From contig NC_066586.1 of assembly GCF_905475345.1 (NCBI RefSeq), forward strand, positions 3,512,501 to 3,576,500: DNA of 64,000 nucleotides. The letters are read 5' to 3'. Below are positions 13,927-26,882 of the stretch, piece by piece. Positions within the stretch are counted from its first letter, which is position 1. Each line of letters starts with the position of its first letter. The notes beneath the pieces were generated by a model. The model made no database searches and was not told the DNA's origin. It saw only the letters and a list, made by a program, of their open reading frames with translations. Position numbers and translations under genes: made by a program. The stretch is from Vespula vulgaris. Its lineage: Eukaryota; Arthropoda; Insecta; Hymenoptera; Vespidae.

Positions 13927-15102
13927 TCTATTTTTAACTCGAAATAATAATATAGAAGAGAAACGGGTTATTTTACAAATTATGTAGACTTGTTACGAAA
14001 ATTTAATCTTGAGCATCCTTAGAAAGATCTATTGTAGTTATAATTAGTACAACTCTAACAATTAGGAAAACATTAATTATGTTTCCCATCGTATTAATTC
14101 ATATTCTTAGAGAAAGGTTAGAACGACATTATATTCCATTCATCGATACTATTAAACTTTATATTAAACAATATTAACTCTTCAAGTTCTCCAAGACTTA
14201 GATTAAATTTCTCGGAGTAAGTATTATACCGATTCGATCGAATTATCGAAATTTACGAAACACCGTGATAACTTAAATGTATTTCTTGTTTGTCTTGGCT
14301 TAATGTCAGATGCGTAATGTAAAGATCGACAACCCTTTAACACCGTGACATACTTACCAATTGGAGATTCGCCAAGATATTGATTTCAATTGTATACAAC
14401 CGAATCTTTCGTGTCTGTAAAAAGCATGCTCTCCTTTGCGTTTCGTTCTATTAATTAACGAATAGATATATCTCGAATTTTTCGAGAGCGTAGTCAATAT
14501 TCGAGTAATAATAATTCCGAAAGCTTTAATGAATGAGAAAAATAAAAGAAAGAAAGAAAGAAAAAAAAAGAAAAAGAAAAAGAAAAAATAGAAAATAAAA
14601 AATAAAACAAGACATACGAAATATAGGTCAACATTTGACTCGAGTTTCGACGATAAATTTAATAAATTCTTTTGTCTCGTTTTTGTCAATTATTATATGA
14701 ATAAGAGTCTCTTTTTTTTTTAATCTTTTTTTATTCTAGTTAATAATTAATAAAATCTACCAGTGACAATCGAACGTAACTTCTCCAAGAAAAAACTCGT
14801 GTATGTAAGTGTATAATTTAAAAACGTTTCGTATCATTGTTCTCGAGCAAACAATTTCTTTCTCTTTTTCTAAAGCTCTAAGAAATGCATGGAAATTAAC
14901 GAATGAAAAGATTTCAAAGGTATTCTCTTTCTACGAAGGTTCCACTTGAGATCTACGGGAAAGCCTTCTCTCATTCTGGTTACCTCGTAACGACACGAAA
15001 AAATCTACATTAACCGAATCCTTCTCTGAGTACTGCTTGACCTCAAAGCGGATTTTAATGTTTGAAGGAGGTCACTAGCCTCCCTACTTTACTTACTGTC
15101 TG

Positions 15103-15103
<1 letters not shown>

Positions 15104-15149
<46 letters not shown>
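15104..15149. repeat. (TA)n microsatellite
   Basis: A run of over 40 bases of alternating T and A, with no gene nearby. Confidence 0.9.
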
Positions 15150-15152
<3 letters not shown>

Positions 15153-16758
15153 GTTAGAAGCAAGTTACTTATTAGCCGTTCCTATAATTTACAACATATC
15201 GATTGTAACAACCACATTTTTTTTCTTTTTTTAATAATTTTCCTCTAACTGTCGAAGCGTAACGTCCATTAATGATATAAATCTCTTAATCATACGTTTA
15301 GAACAAAAATTTCTAATCGCTCGTGGTGCATTTCTTCTTAGCTCATTTTTCTATACACGCACGTGTATCTGTATGATATTCTGGAATAATGTAATTTTCG
15401 TTACATTGGCCTTTAAAAGTTAATTATAAATCGTTGGAAATATTACGAGGGAATAAATTGAAAATATCAAAGTTCGAAAAGATTAAAAAGTTGATCCACG
15501 ATGTGACACGTACATATGTATGTGTGTATGTGTGGCTTTTCATTTTGAGTAGATAACGAATATAGTTCACTTTGAAAACGTGGATATAAAATGACTTCCA
15601 TCGTAAGTGGATTGTGTGATAAAGACCGTTTTTATGCGAATTGTAAGAGAATAATTTTTTATAATTCATGGACCATAGCACGTACTAACACGAAGAAATA
15701 TGAGAAGATAAAGGACATGGCTCATAAATGATGATCGTTCTGCCTTGTAGGCCGTAGTAGGCGGTTTTTCACTTTAGCTTGTTAAAAAAAAAAGAACAAA
15801 AAAATAGTTGGTACTCGGTTAAAGTGGAAACGTTCTGTTTCTGAACGCATTGACGAGACAAAACTTTTCTTTCTTCTTTTTTTCTTTTTTCCCATTTTTT
15901 CTGATACACGATACCAATACCACCTACTCCGTAAGTAAAAATATTAGCCGTTTATTAGACGTTTTGTATGTTTTTACACGTCAATGTGATTTTTTCTTTC
16001 TTTTTTGTGAAAGTATCAGAGAGAAAACATGTGTAAGTACGTACACGTGGATAAAGAAGAGAATTTTTTTTCTCGGGATAATGTCAAAAATTATTATTTA
16101 CGAGCGAATAACTTTTTTCAAAACGAATAAAATCCTCCACAATCGTAAAGAGATTTATAGAAATAAATATCTCTTGTATTAAGAGTATAATAAACGATAG
16201 TGATTTTTCATTGTATTTAAAAAGAACTTTTTATCGCATTCTCTTATAAAGACATAATACATATATATATATATATATATACTTTTATCTTTATATATTC
16301 TTTCTTTTTTCCTTTTGATATTATTTAAGTAAGTTTTATCGTCGTAATAGAATTTGAAAAGAAGTAGACATTATATCTTTAAGAAAAGAAATACATATAT
16401 AAAATTTATATATAATTTACATAAGTAGCTATCCATGTATTTACATACATATTTCAGTTCTTTTGAATTCTTCAACTCAGACCCCAACTTTTTTTTCGGA
16501 CTTTTGCGTGTCGTCGGGTAACACGCCCTAGAACGATTTGCTGAAATACATTTTAGCCATCCCCTAATACACTTCGTCTCCTCATACTCATATATCCACA
16601 ACTTTTTCAAGGCTTCTTCTCCTTTTTCCGGAACGTTTAGGATCGTCGTAGACGACCTCGCCATTAATTTCCTCCTCCATTCGTTCGGTACGAAAGCATC
16701 GTGGCGCCGTATGTTCACGCGAACAACGTAGCCAGCATGTTCTATGACATAAGAAGCA

Positions 16759-16792
16759 TGTACATTTTAAACGTATCTATTTAAAATGTACA
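16759..16792. other. perfect 13-bp inverted repeat (hairpin)
   Basis: Arms at 16759-16771 and 16780-16792 are exact reverse complements around an 8-base loop. It lies about 40 bases beyond an unassigned minus-strand open frame (16371-16718), on that frame's upstream side. AT-rich sequence forms such hairpins fairly often by chance. Confidence 0.7.
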
Positions 16793-17627
16793 CAGTGTGA
16801 TTTCCTTAAGACAGTATTCAACTTTTAGTTATTATGTCTTCTATTTATTTTGATATATAAAAGAAAAGGGAAGAAAAAAGAGAGAAACAGCAAAAATACG
16901 TGAGAGTAAATCAAGTAAATTTTTGTTCTTACTTTTTCCTGTCGATTCTACTAAACAATTTACGAAATAGTATACGTTTTTAATCATCAAACACGTTTTC
17001 AGATATTTTAAAAATACTCAACATTGTTCAGCATCTATTTGTAAATTGCACGTTTCCCGAATTAGAGATCTTATCAAAGGAACACATTATATAGAAGTTC
17101 TCTTGCTAACGCGTGATGCACGTAGTGCACTATCTCTCTCATGTACTTTGCGTTTGCGTTTCACTAAAGGGAATGAGGATGGTTTATTGATCGACAGAAG
17201 CAACGCAGGAAATGGTTCTGCGTTCCATACATTGTGATCGGCGGGAACGAGAGAGTATTTACCGTTAAACCTTCCTTTTTTTCTTTTTTCATCCGACCCT
17301 CGATCGACCTCTTTCCTTTATCTTACCCTCTTTTCTTTCTTTTTTCTTCTATTTTTCTTTTATCTTTCATACACACTCTCATTTCTTCTTTACTGCTCGT
17401 TTGATTTTTTTTCTGTATTTTTTTTTATTTCTCTTTCTATTTCTCTCTCTCTCTTTTTAATTTTCTTCTTCTTCTTCTTCTTCTTTGCTATCATCGTCAT
17501 CGTTTTACGAATAATCGCACAATCGATCGTTTTATTTATCGTTGATCATTTAGCCGTTCCTTCTTTTCAAATTCATCGTCAAAATTATGTTTGCGTCATT
17601 ACGTAAGTTATCGAGAAAACTGAGACT

Positions 17628-17760
17628 CTCCTCCATCTCCTCCTCCTCCTCCTCCTCCTCCTCCTCTTTCTCCTCCTCCTTCTCCTCCTTCTCCTCCTCC
17701 TCCTCCTCCTCCGCTTCTTCCTCCATCTCCTTTTCCTCTTTTTCCTCTTCTTTCTCCTCA
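17628..17760. repeat. (TCC)n/(CTT)n pyrimidine triplet tract
   Basis: A long CT-only tract built of TCC and TTC units. It creates open frames on both strands (polySer, polyGlu/Arg), which are not evidence for genes. Confidence 0.85.
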
Positions 17761-18596
17761 TCCTCACTTTTTAACTTCATCGTTTTAATACGCCCTCTTT
17801 CTTATTCTTCTTTGCGTAGCGTCTACTCTTTTTTCTCTCTCTTTTTTTCTCTTTCTTCCTCGAGTCGACGCAATTCGATTATATTCACGGAATCTAATAT
17901 GAAGACAAAAGACGGAGTTAATGCACGGCGGAAGTGACTTTACCCTTTTATCGAATAAACGGCAAATCCTTTGAATTGTTACTGCACATAAAGTAGTATT
18001 GAAAAAAGTGTATACATAACGACGGGGATAAGGAAAAGATGTTTCATTTAATTGAAATGTAATTAGAAAAAAAAGAAAAATTATCGAACAAGCCTCTACG
18101 ATTAAAATGATTTCGAAATTTTTAAAAATCCATAGAGATTTGTCTAAGTTTTCAAAATTTTTATGGAAATTAATATAACGAGCAAGCGTTTCAATAGGAT
18201 AATTTTCGTGTGAACAAATAAATCCTTTTCCGATACCAAAACTATATTTTCCAATCACGAAACAATTATCAATGTGGGTATAACAACGTTAGCGTTTGTC
18301 GCTCGATGATATTTAATTAATGTATTTTTCTAAAATATTATTTAGAATATACAATTCGGATATATAATTAATTATACTATTTTATTAAATATTTTCTAAC
18401 GGAATATGCTTAAATGAAATATTAAAATTTATAAATACAGTATATTTATGTTTCGAACGTTGTCGTAGAATTATAACATGATAGGAACTCAAGTATTTTC
18501 GATAAAACAGTTGAATAATAATTCATAGAAACGAGTGTAAGATTTCAAATTATTATGTGAATCCAAAAGTGAATACGAATTTACGAGGCTCGCTTC

Positions 18597-18634
<38 letters not shown>
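18597..18634. repeat. (CT)n microsatellite
   Basis: A pure CT run. A shorter CT run lies at about 18957-18974. Confidence 0.85.
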
Positions 18635-18637
<3 letters not shown>

Positions 18638-20937
18638 GTTTCTTTTTAGCTTTCTCTCACTCAATTCTAACTTTAGCTTAGGAATTTCATCGTTATTTTG
18701 TAGTGAAAAATTCATGAAGAAGATTCCTTGATACAGGATGAAACTCTAGTAGTAAAGAAGTAATTAACTCCGGCAAAGAACTATAGTACTTTTCTTATAA
18801 CTTTAATTCGTTTTATCTTCGTATTTTAGATATTTTTCTAATTGAAATTTTATAATTTCTTAAAACAACGTAATATATATATATATATATATGTTAATAT
18901 CTATACTTATTTTCTTTTTTTTGTAATCGGATCTACGTAATATCTCTCCTAATACCTCTCTCTCTCTCTCTCTTTCTTTTTCTGTCTGTTTGTCTGTCTC
19001 TCTCTTTTACTCATACTATTTGCAAGTTTTCTATGTGCTCATTATGAAAGCAATTTGAAGATAAAGATTTACATTTCAAACAAGGCGTTGATTTTCTTCT
19101 CAAGCAACAATGATGAAGATTTGTCGAGTAAAACAAGATGAGGGGGTAGTAATTTTGACTTTTACAGAGAAATACAAAATTACAAAGTCGAACGAACATA
19201 TGTTGTTTGTAAAATGTAGTGGATATTGTTTTTCAAACAATCTTCATATAATTAATATTATCCTTGATTTCACACTTTTTCCTTGAACCTTATCAAACAG
19301 TTAAATTTGTTTCATTCGATATATCTACCTATGTACCACAAATACCACAAAAGTCAAACCTATACCTTGAAATATCGTTAATTAATGACAGTTAATTAAT
19401 TAGTGGGTAAATTCATATCCATCTACTAGCAATAGATATCAATTTCGTAATTATCGAGTATGCTTCTATAAGTCTGAATAATCTTTAGTCGTTTAGGTCA
19501 TGCTTTACAAAAATTAATGTGCGAGAGTTGCTATACTAACGCGAGATTATATATTTTTATATTCGATCGATCAGAGTTGTAGATATAATTGGGTATAAAA
19601 TTACACGTAGCCGAAGCTAGCCAACACATTTGAAGTTATCTATAATATTATCTATAAAAGGCAATGTAAAGTGGTCAATATTGTTCACCTTTAACTTTTC
19701 ATTCGATTTCTCTCTTTTTCTCTCTCTTACTCTCTCTCTCTCTCTCTCTTTCTTTCATTTTTTTATTTTTTCTCTATTTCTTTTTTTCTTTTTTTTCTAT
19801 TTTTTTTAAGCAAAAATATTCTCTGAGGAAGTCAAGCTTGACCGATATCGCACGTGACACATTACTTTATTTCTAGTACGTAATATCACTGTGAGACACA
19901 CCTTGCGAGGCACGCCATTGACTTTAAAGTAGGTTTTATCGCAAGTTCCAAGTTTCCGACGGGACATGACCTGTTTACAAAGTACGAAGCATTCCGATAA
20001 ATTGCAAATCTTCTCTTTTCCAACCTCCTACCTTTCAACGAAAATCATCGAACGAATTGAGTTACGACATTCGTTCTTTCTCCTTCGTAAATCCACGGTA
20101 CTTTTCGATTTTTATATCGCACGAGTATCCACGAGTATGTACCATATTGCCGAGTATACGGAAAGAAACTTTCGTAAATTTGTGAAGAGTATGTATACAT
20201 CGACGTACTCGAGGAAGAAAGTTTAATAAATCGATTTGGTTTTTACCTTGATTTCCATCGATTCATGACGAGTATAGATATCTTATATGAAGGAAGTTCT
20301 TGAAATCTATCAAATCAAGAGCAGACTTTCTGTCGAATCAACTAAACTCCGAACGAATTTGATGATATTATATTTTGATGAGATGTTCGAAAGATATTTG
20401 ACATTTTCTTTTATTCAAAAAGAAAAACAAGAAGAAAAGAAAAGAAAAATAGGAAAGAAAAGAAAAGAAAAGATAAGAAAAGAAAGAAGATAAAAGATAC
20501 CTTCAAGTCTTACGACATTTGTCATATTTTCATCAGAAATGATAATAAACGATACACTTATGAGATCCGTCATTTGAAGCTAGTGTTCAATTAGTCGCCA
20601 TGGTGATGAAGAGAAAAAAGGATAGGGGGCCGCATAAGAGAGATTCATTAATACTTGAGTACGAAAGGGCAATGAAAAGAAAAAAAATCTTAAATAGGAC
20701 AAAATTTTTGTTTCTTGAGAATATACGGATATACGGATGATTACTGAGAATATTTTTTATATATATTTTCAAAGGGAATAATGGAATACAAAGATACTTT
20801 CCTTCATTTCTTCCTATACATAAGTATCCCTTATTATTTTTCCTTTAGTTTCTCTCTCTTATTATGATTTCTTGTTAGATTCTTTTCTCCAGCTGGGCAA
20901 TTCTCACGTTTTCAAGGGAGTGTGGAAAAAGAGAGAA

Positions 20938-20943
20938 ATAGAA

Positions 20944-21018
<75 letters not shown>

Positions 21019-21020
21019 AT
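20938..21020. repeat. (GA)n microsatellite
   Basis: A long GA run with one GAAA interruption, about 0.5 kb upstream of the acceptor of gene A. Confidence 0.9.
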
Positions 21021-21216
21021 ACCTACGAAGAAGCCTTCGGAGATTCAAGGACATCGAGACTGAGCCTCCCTCTTGGTAACAACGACACTCTAGCGAATGA
21101 AAAATATGCCGGACGCGTCACTCCATCGCAGTGCATCCTGTAACCTCGTGAACGAACCCTATAGCCCTTAGATTCACTAAACTTTCCAAATCACGTGAGG
21201 TTAGAGTGTGAAAATG

Positions 21217-21240
21217 TGTTGTGTGTGTGTGTGTGTGTGT
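21217..21240. repeat. (TG)n microsatellite
   Basis: A TG run of twelve units in the sequence before the coding exon of gene A. Confidence 0.9.
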
Positions 21241-21440
21241 ACATCTGTTGAAAGAAAGAGAAAGAGAGAGAAAGAGAGAGTAAATAAAAACATCGATGAA
21301 AACCTTTGTTTCGATAATAATTGTTCGAATTATTGAACTGCAAAAAATTCATAAATTTCTTTGTGAAAAAAGAAAGAGAGAGAGAGAAAGAGAGAAAGAG
21401 AATGTCTGAGAGTGAAAGAGATAGAGCGAGAGATTGATTC

Positions 21441-21454
21441 AAAAAGAGAAAGAG

Positions 21455-21501
<47 letters not shown>
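21441..21501. repeat. (GA)n tract just before the gene A acceptor
   Basis: About 60 bases of GA on the sense strand, ending 57 bases before the coding exon at 21558. The region between contains a branch-point-like TTGACTG near 21526 and the acceptor TTGCAG. Confidence 0.9.
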
Positions 21502-21503
<2 letters not shown>

Positions 21504-21558
21504 TCATAGAGAATTGTAGAAGTTGACTGAGCAAGGGTTGTATTTCCGGTGTTGCAGG

Positions 21559-22431
21559 ATGCACGCGGTTGGATTGCACTCGGCGCTGGCCATCAAGCGT
21601 CAGAGAAAGCGTCGGGACGAGCAACGTCGTGCTCGCGAGCGCCGTTATAGCGCTCAATCGGGTGAGAGCGGACTGACATCGCCGAGAGCGTCTACCGGTT
21701 CCCTGGACCATCATCCGAGGCATCACAAGGGAGGACACCCTAATCGTGCTGCAGGACAAGGCATGCTGGACACAAAGGTGGTTACTTCGATTGGGATGCT
21801 CCATATAGGAGTGGTCTTTTTGGTGTTGGGTGCATTTTTACTGATGAGCGGTCTTCTACCTGGTGACTTGGCTCACTGGAGTAGCAAGGGCTCTGGTGGT
21901 TGGTGGAACGAGCTGGTTGCTGTTGGTCTCTTTGCCATCTTCGTCGGCATCTTCCTGATCATTCTAAATCGCGTAATCGCTAGGAAGGAAGAGAACGATC
22001 TCGAGGAATACGTTCAAAGACAATTGACCAGGTCCAGATCTGGACATAGATTAGAAAGAGATGTCGAAACTGGTGGGCTCACCACCAGACACGCCAGAAG
22101 AGTCAAGCAAATGCAACAAATACCGTCCGTCGGATCGATCACGACTCAAGATGAAAAGAACTCGGAAAATTCACCCCCGAGAAGCCCGCCGCCAGCTTAC
22201 TCGCCACCCCCTGTTATCAACGGCGATAATCAAAACATACAGTCGGCCCTCTTCCTCGAACAAATCACCGAAGAAGAAATCATCAGCGACCGAGTCGAGA
22301 CATCTACGACCAATAGTCTCAGTCCTGGTTCACCTAGCGAAACGAGAGAACTCCTACAAAATCCACGATATTCCAAGCAAAACGGAAATCCACAACAGGC
22401 TCATCGACCTCTCTACGTCTCTAGAATTTAG
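21559..22431 (+). CDS. gene A: two-pass membrane protein with PPxY motif and PDZ-ligand-like tail
   Basis: This is a single coding exon of 290 aa. The first base of the exon is 21558, directly after the acceptor TTGCAG, and I use the first ATG, as in the two paralogues. The N-terminus is strongly basic (residues 13-29, Arg/Lys/Glu). Hydrophobic segments lie at about 78-100 and 118-138, joined by a short loop with Trp107, Trp115 and Trp116. The C-terminal half is hydrophilic, with a Pro-rich patch at 206-218 that contains PPAY (211-214), a class I WW-domain ligand of the kind bound by Nedd4-type ligases. The protein ends in VSRI, which fits a class I PDZ ligand (Ser at -2, Ile at 0). Codon use and GC content differ sharply from the flanks. 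I recognise no named family; spacing of Gly and Pro in the first segment loosely recalls TMEM200 proteins. Gene reality is well supported, the function is not. Confidence 0.88.
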   Translation: MHAVGLHSALAIKRQRKRRDEQRRARERRYSAQSGESGLTSPRASTGSLDHHPRHHKGGHPNRAAGQGMLDTKVVTSIGMLHIGVVFLVLGAFLLMSGLLPGDLAHWSSKGSGGWWNELVAVGLFAIFVGIFLIILNRVIARKEENDLEEYVQRQLTRSRSGHRLERDVETGGLTTRHARRVKQMQQIPSVGSITTQDEKNSENSPPRSPPPAYSPPPVINGDNQNIQSALFLEQITEEEIISDRVETSTTNSLSPGSPSETRELLQNPRYSKQNGNPQQAHRPLYVSRI

Positions 22432-22506
22432 ATGTCGAATACCCTCTTATTTCGTTTCAATCGTTGTCCTTCAATTTTCACGGGGAGAATGAAACTTCTT
22501 TACGCG

Positions 22507-22512
22507 AATAAA
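22507..22512 (+). terminator. candidate poly(A) signal, gene A
   Basis: AATAAA 75 bases after the stop codon of gene A. It would give a short 3' UTR. In AT-rich DNA this hexamer is common by chance, so a more distal site is possible. Confidence 0.3.
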
Positions 22513-24541
22513 ATGCGAATCGTTTCTTCAGGGTTAAAACCCTCAAACGTTTTCCCGTTTCAAGCGTCGATAAAATAGATTTTTCGTTCTCGAAGAAAAA
22601 TCGTATATGTCGTTGGCGCGAATCTCCTCCATTGCAAAACTTGTTATCTGTTCATACGTTTCTTAAGAAATCTTCTCCATCTATCTATCATGCTCGGCAT
22701 ATCTTGGAAAATTTCAAAGAGCTAACATAATTTTCGTATTCTCTTTCGAAGAGAGTTTCAAAGATAATATTTGGTGAAAGGAACCAATGCTTTATCCTCT
22801 TCGATGCAACATTTCTCTGCCCTGATTCAAGAACGTTCGATTTGTCTTTGTTGAAATTTTTTATCGAATCTTCTTATTCAACAAAGAAAATACCATATTT
22901 TCGAGCATTCCTAACTAAAGGATACGAACTTAGAAATTATTATCAAATTGAACGATTATACGAACTTCCACGATTGGTTTGCAATTTAGACAGGGGTCTA
23001 TGAAAGTTTGTAAATTCACTTTCGACGATCCTTTGCGATGATCGTATAAACGTCATGCCTTGCGTGACATTGATATCAATTTCCATCAACGAGTAGAAGG
23101 TATACTCTTGTCAAATTAAGTTCAGTATTACTCCAGGAGTTTGAAATTTCTGCTTCGAATCGGATAGGCTCGTTGTATCGATTTAACCCTTTAACCACGA
23201 AGAGCATACGCGTAGATATACGTCAATCGAATTATGTCCCACGCAGCATGTTATCCATAATATTATCCGTTATTACGTTAGTTTGGATTTACGAAGGACG
23301 TGTCCATAGAAACGTAAAATTGATTAGGAATGTTTCGAATACGTAATCGCGGATTTAAAGTAAAAAATTTAATTTAGTTAAATTTATTTAATAGAAGATA
23401 TACGAATGAAGACTAGACCGTTATTGTTACATTTTTCTTATTTATATATTTAACGAGTACTTTCGACTTACTTTTTACTACCACACACTGCCCGTTCGCA
23501 TTTCTATTACATTCAAAGTGAAGTTTATTAGTAACCTTGTGAAATTCATTAATACCCTCAGCGACACTTACGCGATTAAAGCGATCAAGAATTCCAACTT
23601 GTATTAAATTTTAAATAGATTCGTTTTACCGAGAATATGTATTTCTTTCGTGTTAGAAATCATTCACGATCGTATCAAGGGATTTTAAAGAAAAATAGCA
23701 CATAAGTGTGGATCTTCGTAAGTAAAGATAATACCTATGCTAAAAATAATACACTATAATCGTGGAAGTTCATTGCGTTTAATTTTATTTGCTATGAGTA
23801 TTATTTTCAAAAGACTATTAATAATTTTAACATTCCTTTTGCGATTACAATCGTTGTTTTTACACTTTGTCTATATATTTTCTAATCGGAGAAAATATAT
23901 ATTCGTTTAATGTCGATCATCGATTTTCAAACGTTTATTTCGAATCACGAAGAAACGTGAAAGTGCAGCGATATAACAATCATATACGTTTGATATCAAT
24001 TTTTCATATCATCGTTAAATCCTTAATCAGATCGACATCATAAACGGATGAAGCGGTAAAATCTTTGTTTTTTTTGCACGAAGTTTGTAAATACTCGGAA
24101 GATGTTAAAAAACATGAAAGTCTTTTATACGTCAAGATAAATAAGAGACACGACCGATAGAAGAAATTTCCTTACGTAAATATAGCCATTATAATTTTAT
24201 TTGTTTTAATTTATTTTAATTACTCTCATGGACATTCGATGGTTTTATGATGTCAATACATCTCATAATATCTAACATTCCGTAAACTAATTGAATAGTT
24301 CATTAAACTTAAAACATTCCATGTTTAAATTATTTCATGAATTAAATTCCGTGAATTAAATTATTTCAATAAATAGGAACAATGAATTGTTTTAATGCAT
24401 GTACTATTGAATCTTTTGAAAAAGCGTTCGAGATTTCTTTAGAAAGCTCCTCGCAAATTTTGCTTCTATTATAGTTCTTTGGGAAAGAATGAAGAAGATT
24501 CACTGTTTTCTTCTCGATATTTATTTGCAGGTTTGTTTGAG

Positions 24542-24543
<2 letters not shown>

Positions 24544-24587
<44 letters not shown>
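24544..24587. repeat. (AT)n microsatellite
   Basis: A pure AT run of over 40 bases. Confidence 0.9.
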
Positions 24588-24589
<2 letters not shown>

Positions 24590-25057
24590 CGTGTTTCAAG
24601 TTAATCGAAAGTGAGAAAATCGTTTAAATCCTACGAGCTGATCTTTGGATCGCATATATCGCCTACGATAAATAGAAATCGTATTTTCGTCCAAATAAAG
24701 CCTTCGAAGAGGCTTTATATCTTTTTCAATGTGAATCGATGTTTAAGCCGTGAAATGAAGATAAATAGAGATGTGCGAATGTAAAATTGAAGAAAAATTT
24801 TAAAGAAACGAAAACTAAGCATGTGTGTCTCTGTCGTACGAAATAATATATGTAATTTTAAGAAATCGAACGAGGTACGATAAAAAAAAAACCTCGTGGC
24901 AAATATTTAGAAATAAATATGATCGGATCTACATAGAGTTTTTTCGAGGATGACAAGACTCGTCGAATTTACTTACGAACTTGACAGCCAACGTCGATAT
25001 TACGAGAAAAGAGAATGGAATGTTTTATTAAAAATGATGGAAAGAGTGAGTGAGAGT

Positions 25058-25060
<3 letters not shown>

Positions 25061-25099
<39 letters not shown>
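25061..25099. repeat. (GA)n microsatellite
   Basis: A pure GA run, followed at 25200-25227 by an AAAAT pentamer repeat. Confidence 0.9.
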
Positions 25100-25102
<3 letters not shown>

Positions 25103-26788
25103 GATAAAGTAAAGAATTTTCTCATAAATATGCAAAATAGATGAAGTAAAAAAAAAAAGAAGAAGAGGAAGAAAAAAACAGAAAATAATAATAAAAAAAG
25201 AATAAAATAAAATAAAATAAAATAAAAAGTAAAAAAGATAAGAAAAACCGGAGAAAACGAATTCAAGGACCAAGATAAATTAATCCGAAACGAATGTTAG
25301 AGATAAAGAGCACGAGGAAAGGAAAATAGAGAAGAAACGAGATCGAAAGAAGAAATAAACAAATGAAATGATCGATTTTGAGAATTTTTAGCAAGCGGCA
25401 TATCGGATTTCGCGTGTTCATTGAATGGATTGTTTCAATCGTAAAAGAAACGAATAGATTTTTGGCGACACAGGCGACGGGAGAAAGAGATACATATGAA
25501 CTATTATTATTAATCGTAATTCTAACGTATTATCAACGCGAACATACTCATTATCTATAAACATTTAATTCGTCGAACGTCGGGACGAAACTTTTTTTTT
25601 TCTATAAGTGGATCAAAATGGCCGACGTATCGATTATCAGATCCGATCTCGACGTTCGATCGGTATCAATCATAGCGCTTGCATTAATTTCGTTTTTAAG
25701 AAAATAGATGAAGATTTAAAAAAAAGAACATTTGATCGATGTCTATCTGTAAGTCGATCGAATGGATGTTCTGACCACCTTAGGGACTTCCATGAAACAG
25801 AAAAAAAAGAAAAGGTAAAGAATTCTTTAGGAATTGTAGATTATTTCTACTTGATAGATCGATTAAAATAAAATTAGAGAAAGAACGAGAGAGAAAAAGA
25901 GAGAGAGAGAGAGAAAGAAAAAGAGAGAAAAGAGGATTTTTCTCTTCCTCGCTTCATCGATCGATCGGGATTTCCATTGAGAGTTTATTTCTATGTCAGA
26001 AACGTAATAAACTCCTGCTAACTTCGGTTCGATGTCAATATCTTCGATAAAGAATGAGAGAAAAGAAAAAGAATTGATATTCAAATCGAAGAATTTCTCG
26101 CATGAATGTCCCTTCGGAGTGACGTGACGTGAATCTATGGGGTTGTTCTATCGTCTCGTCATCATAATTATCTCATAGAACATCCCCGATGTCCAGTGAC
26201 TGATAGTGCGCGTTAATTTTAAGGTAGACGATAATTTTAATATGCTATATTCCATTTTATATAATACCTCGAATGTTTACGTATATTACGCTAGTCGTAG
26301 ATTTAAAAGATAAAAGGAGAGTTGACCTTCGAAAACGATCCGATTTGCACAGACCAAACGAGGTTAAATTTCCTATTCTTCTTTCTTTTTCTCTCTTTTC
26401 TTCTTTTTTTTGTTTATCTTCGGAATTTAAAGATTTCGTCGTTGTTTCAAATACGACGATACCATCCAAGAAAATCAAATTATTTTCTTGTTTCTCTTTA
26501 CCACTAATCCTCGGATCGTCTTCTAACGTCTTAGGTAAGAATATTGCCACGCTCGGGCGCTACCATTCTGTGATCCAATGAAAAAATAAGATAAAATAAA
26601 AAATAAAAAAAAAATTAATTGAACTCGCAACGCAAAGAAGCGAAGGAAGGAGAAGAGAATGGAAGGGAAGGGAAAAGTAATAAGAGTAATAATTAAAAAA
26701 AAAAAATCATAACACGAAAAGAAAAAAAAAACAAGGGCAGAGAGACGAATGAAAAATGGAATGTTCTTTCGAAAAATCTTACTCTGTA

Positions 26789-26790
26789 AA

Positions 26791-26821
<31 letters not shown>

Positions 26822-26882
26822 TATATTATATTACATTATATTATATTATATTATATTATATTATATTATATTATTATATACA
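26789..26882. repeat. (TA)n and (TTATA)n compound repeat
   Basis: TA dinucleotides pass into a run of about a dozen 5-base TTATA units (about 26820-26875), with one TTACA variant near the start. Confidence 0.85.

Larger units (their letters stand above)
3077..21557 (+). other. long repeat-rich intron of gene A, or intergenic DNA
   Basis: About 18.5 kb between the donor at 3077 and the acceptor TTGCAG ending at 21557. It is AT-rich with many microsatellites and no convincing protein gene. Slightly GC-richer islands at about 4440-4640, 6600-6900, 8240-8420, 10620-10830, 11340-11480, 16480-16730 and 17050-17250 could hold enhancers, but none has a recognisable protein. If the promoter at 2315 belongs to another transcript, this is intergenic. 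Confidence 0.45.

Noticed and set aside
17550..17937. Glu-rich, Arg-rich and Ser-rich frames
   Set aside because: All three come from one TCC/TTC triplet tract read in different frames and strands.
20938..21143. Arg/Glu-repeat frame upstream of gene A
   Set aside because: Pure GA microsatellite translation.
22061..22492. A 143-codon frame overlapping gene A
   Set aside because: Shadow of gene A in another frame, without membrane segments or homology features of its own.
24699..24720. Near-palindrome around TTCGAAG as a terminal inverted repeat of a transposon
   Set aside because: It is a single short imperfect palindrome with no partner, target-site duplication or transposase nearby.
26820..26882. 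Possible telomere-like or satellite repeat
   Set aside because: The unit is TTATA, not the insect telomere unit TTAGG, and the array is under 100 bases.
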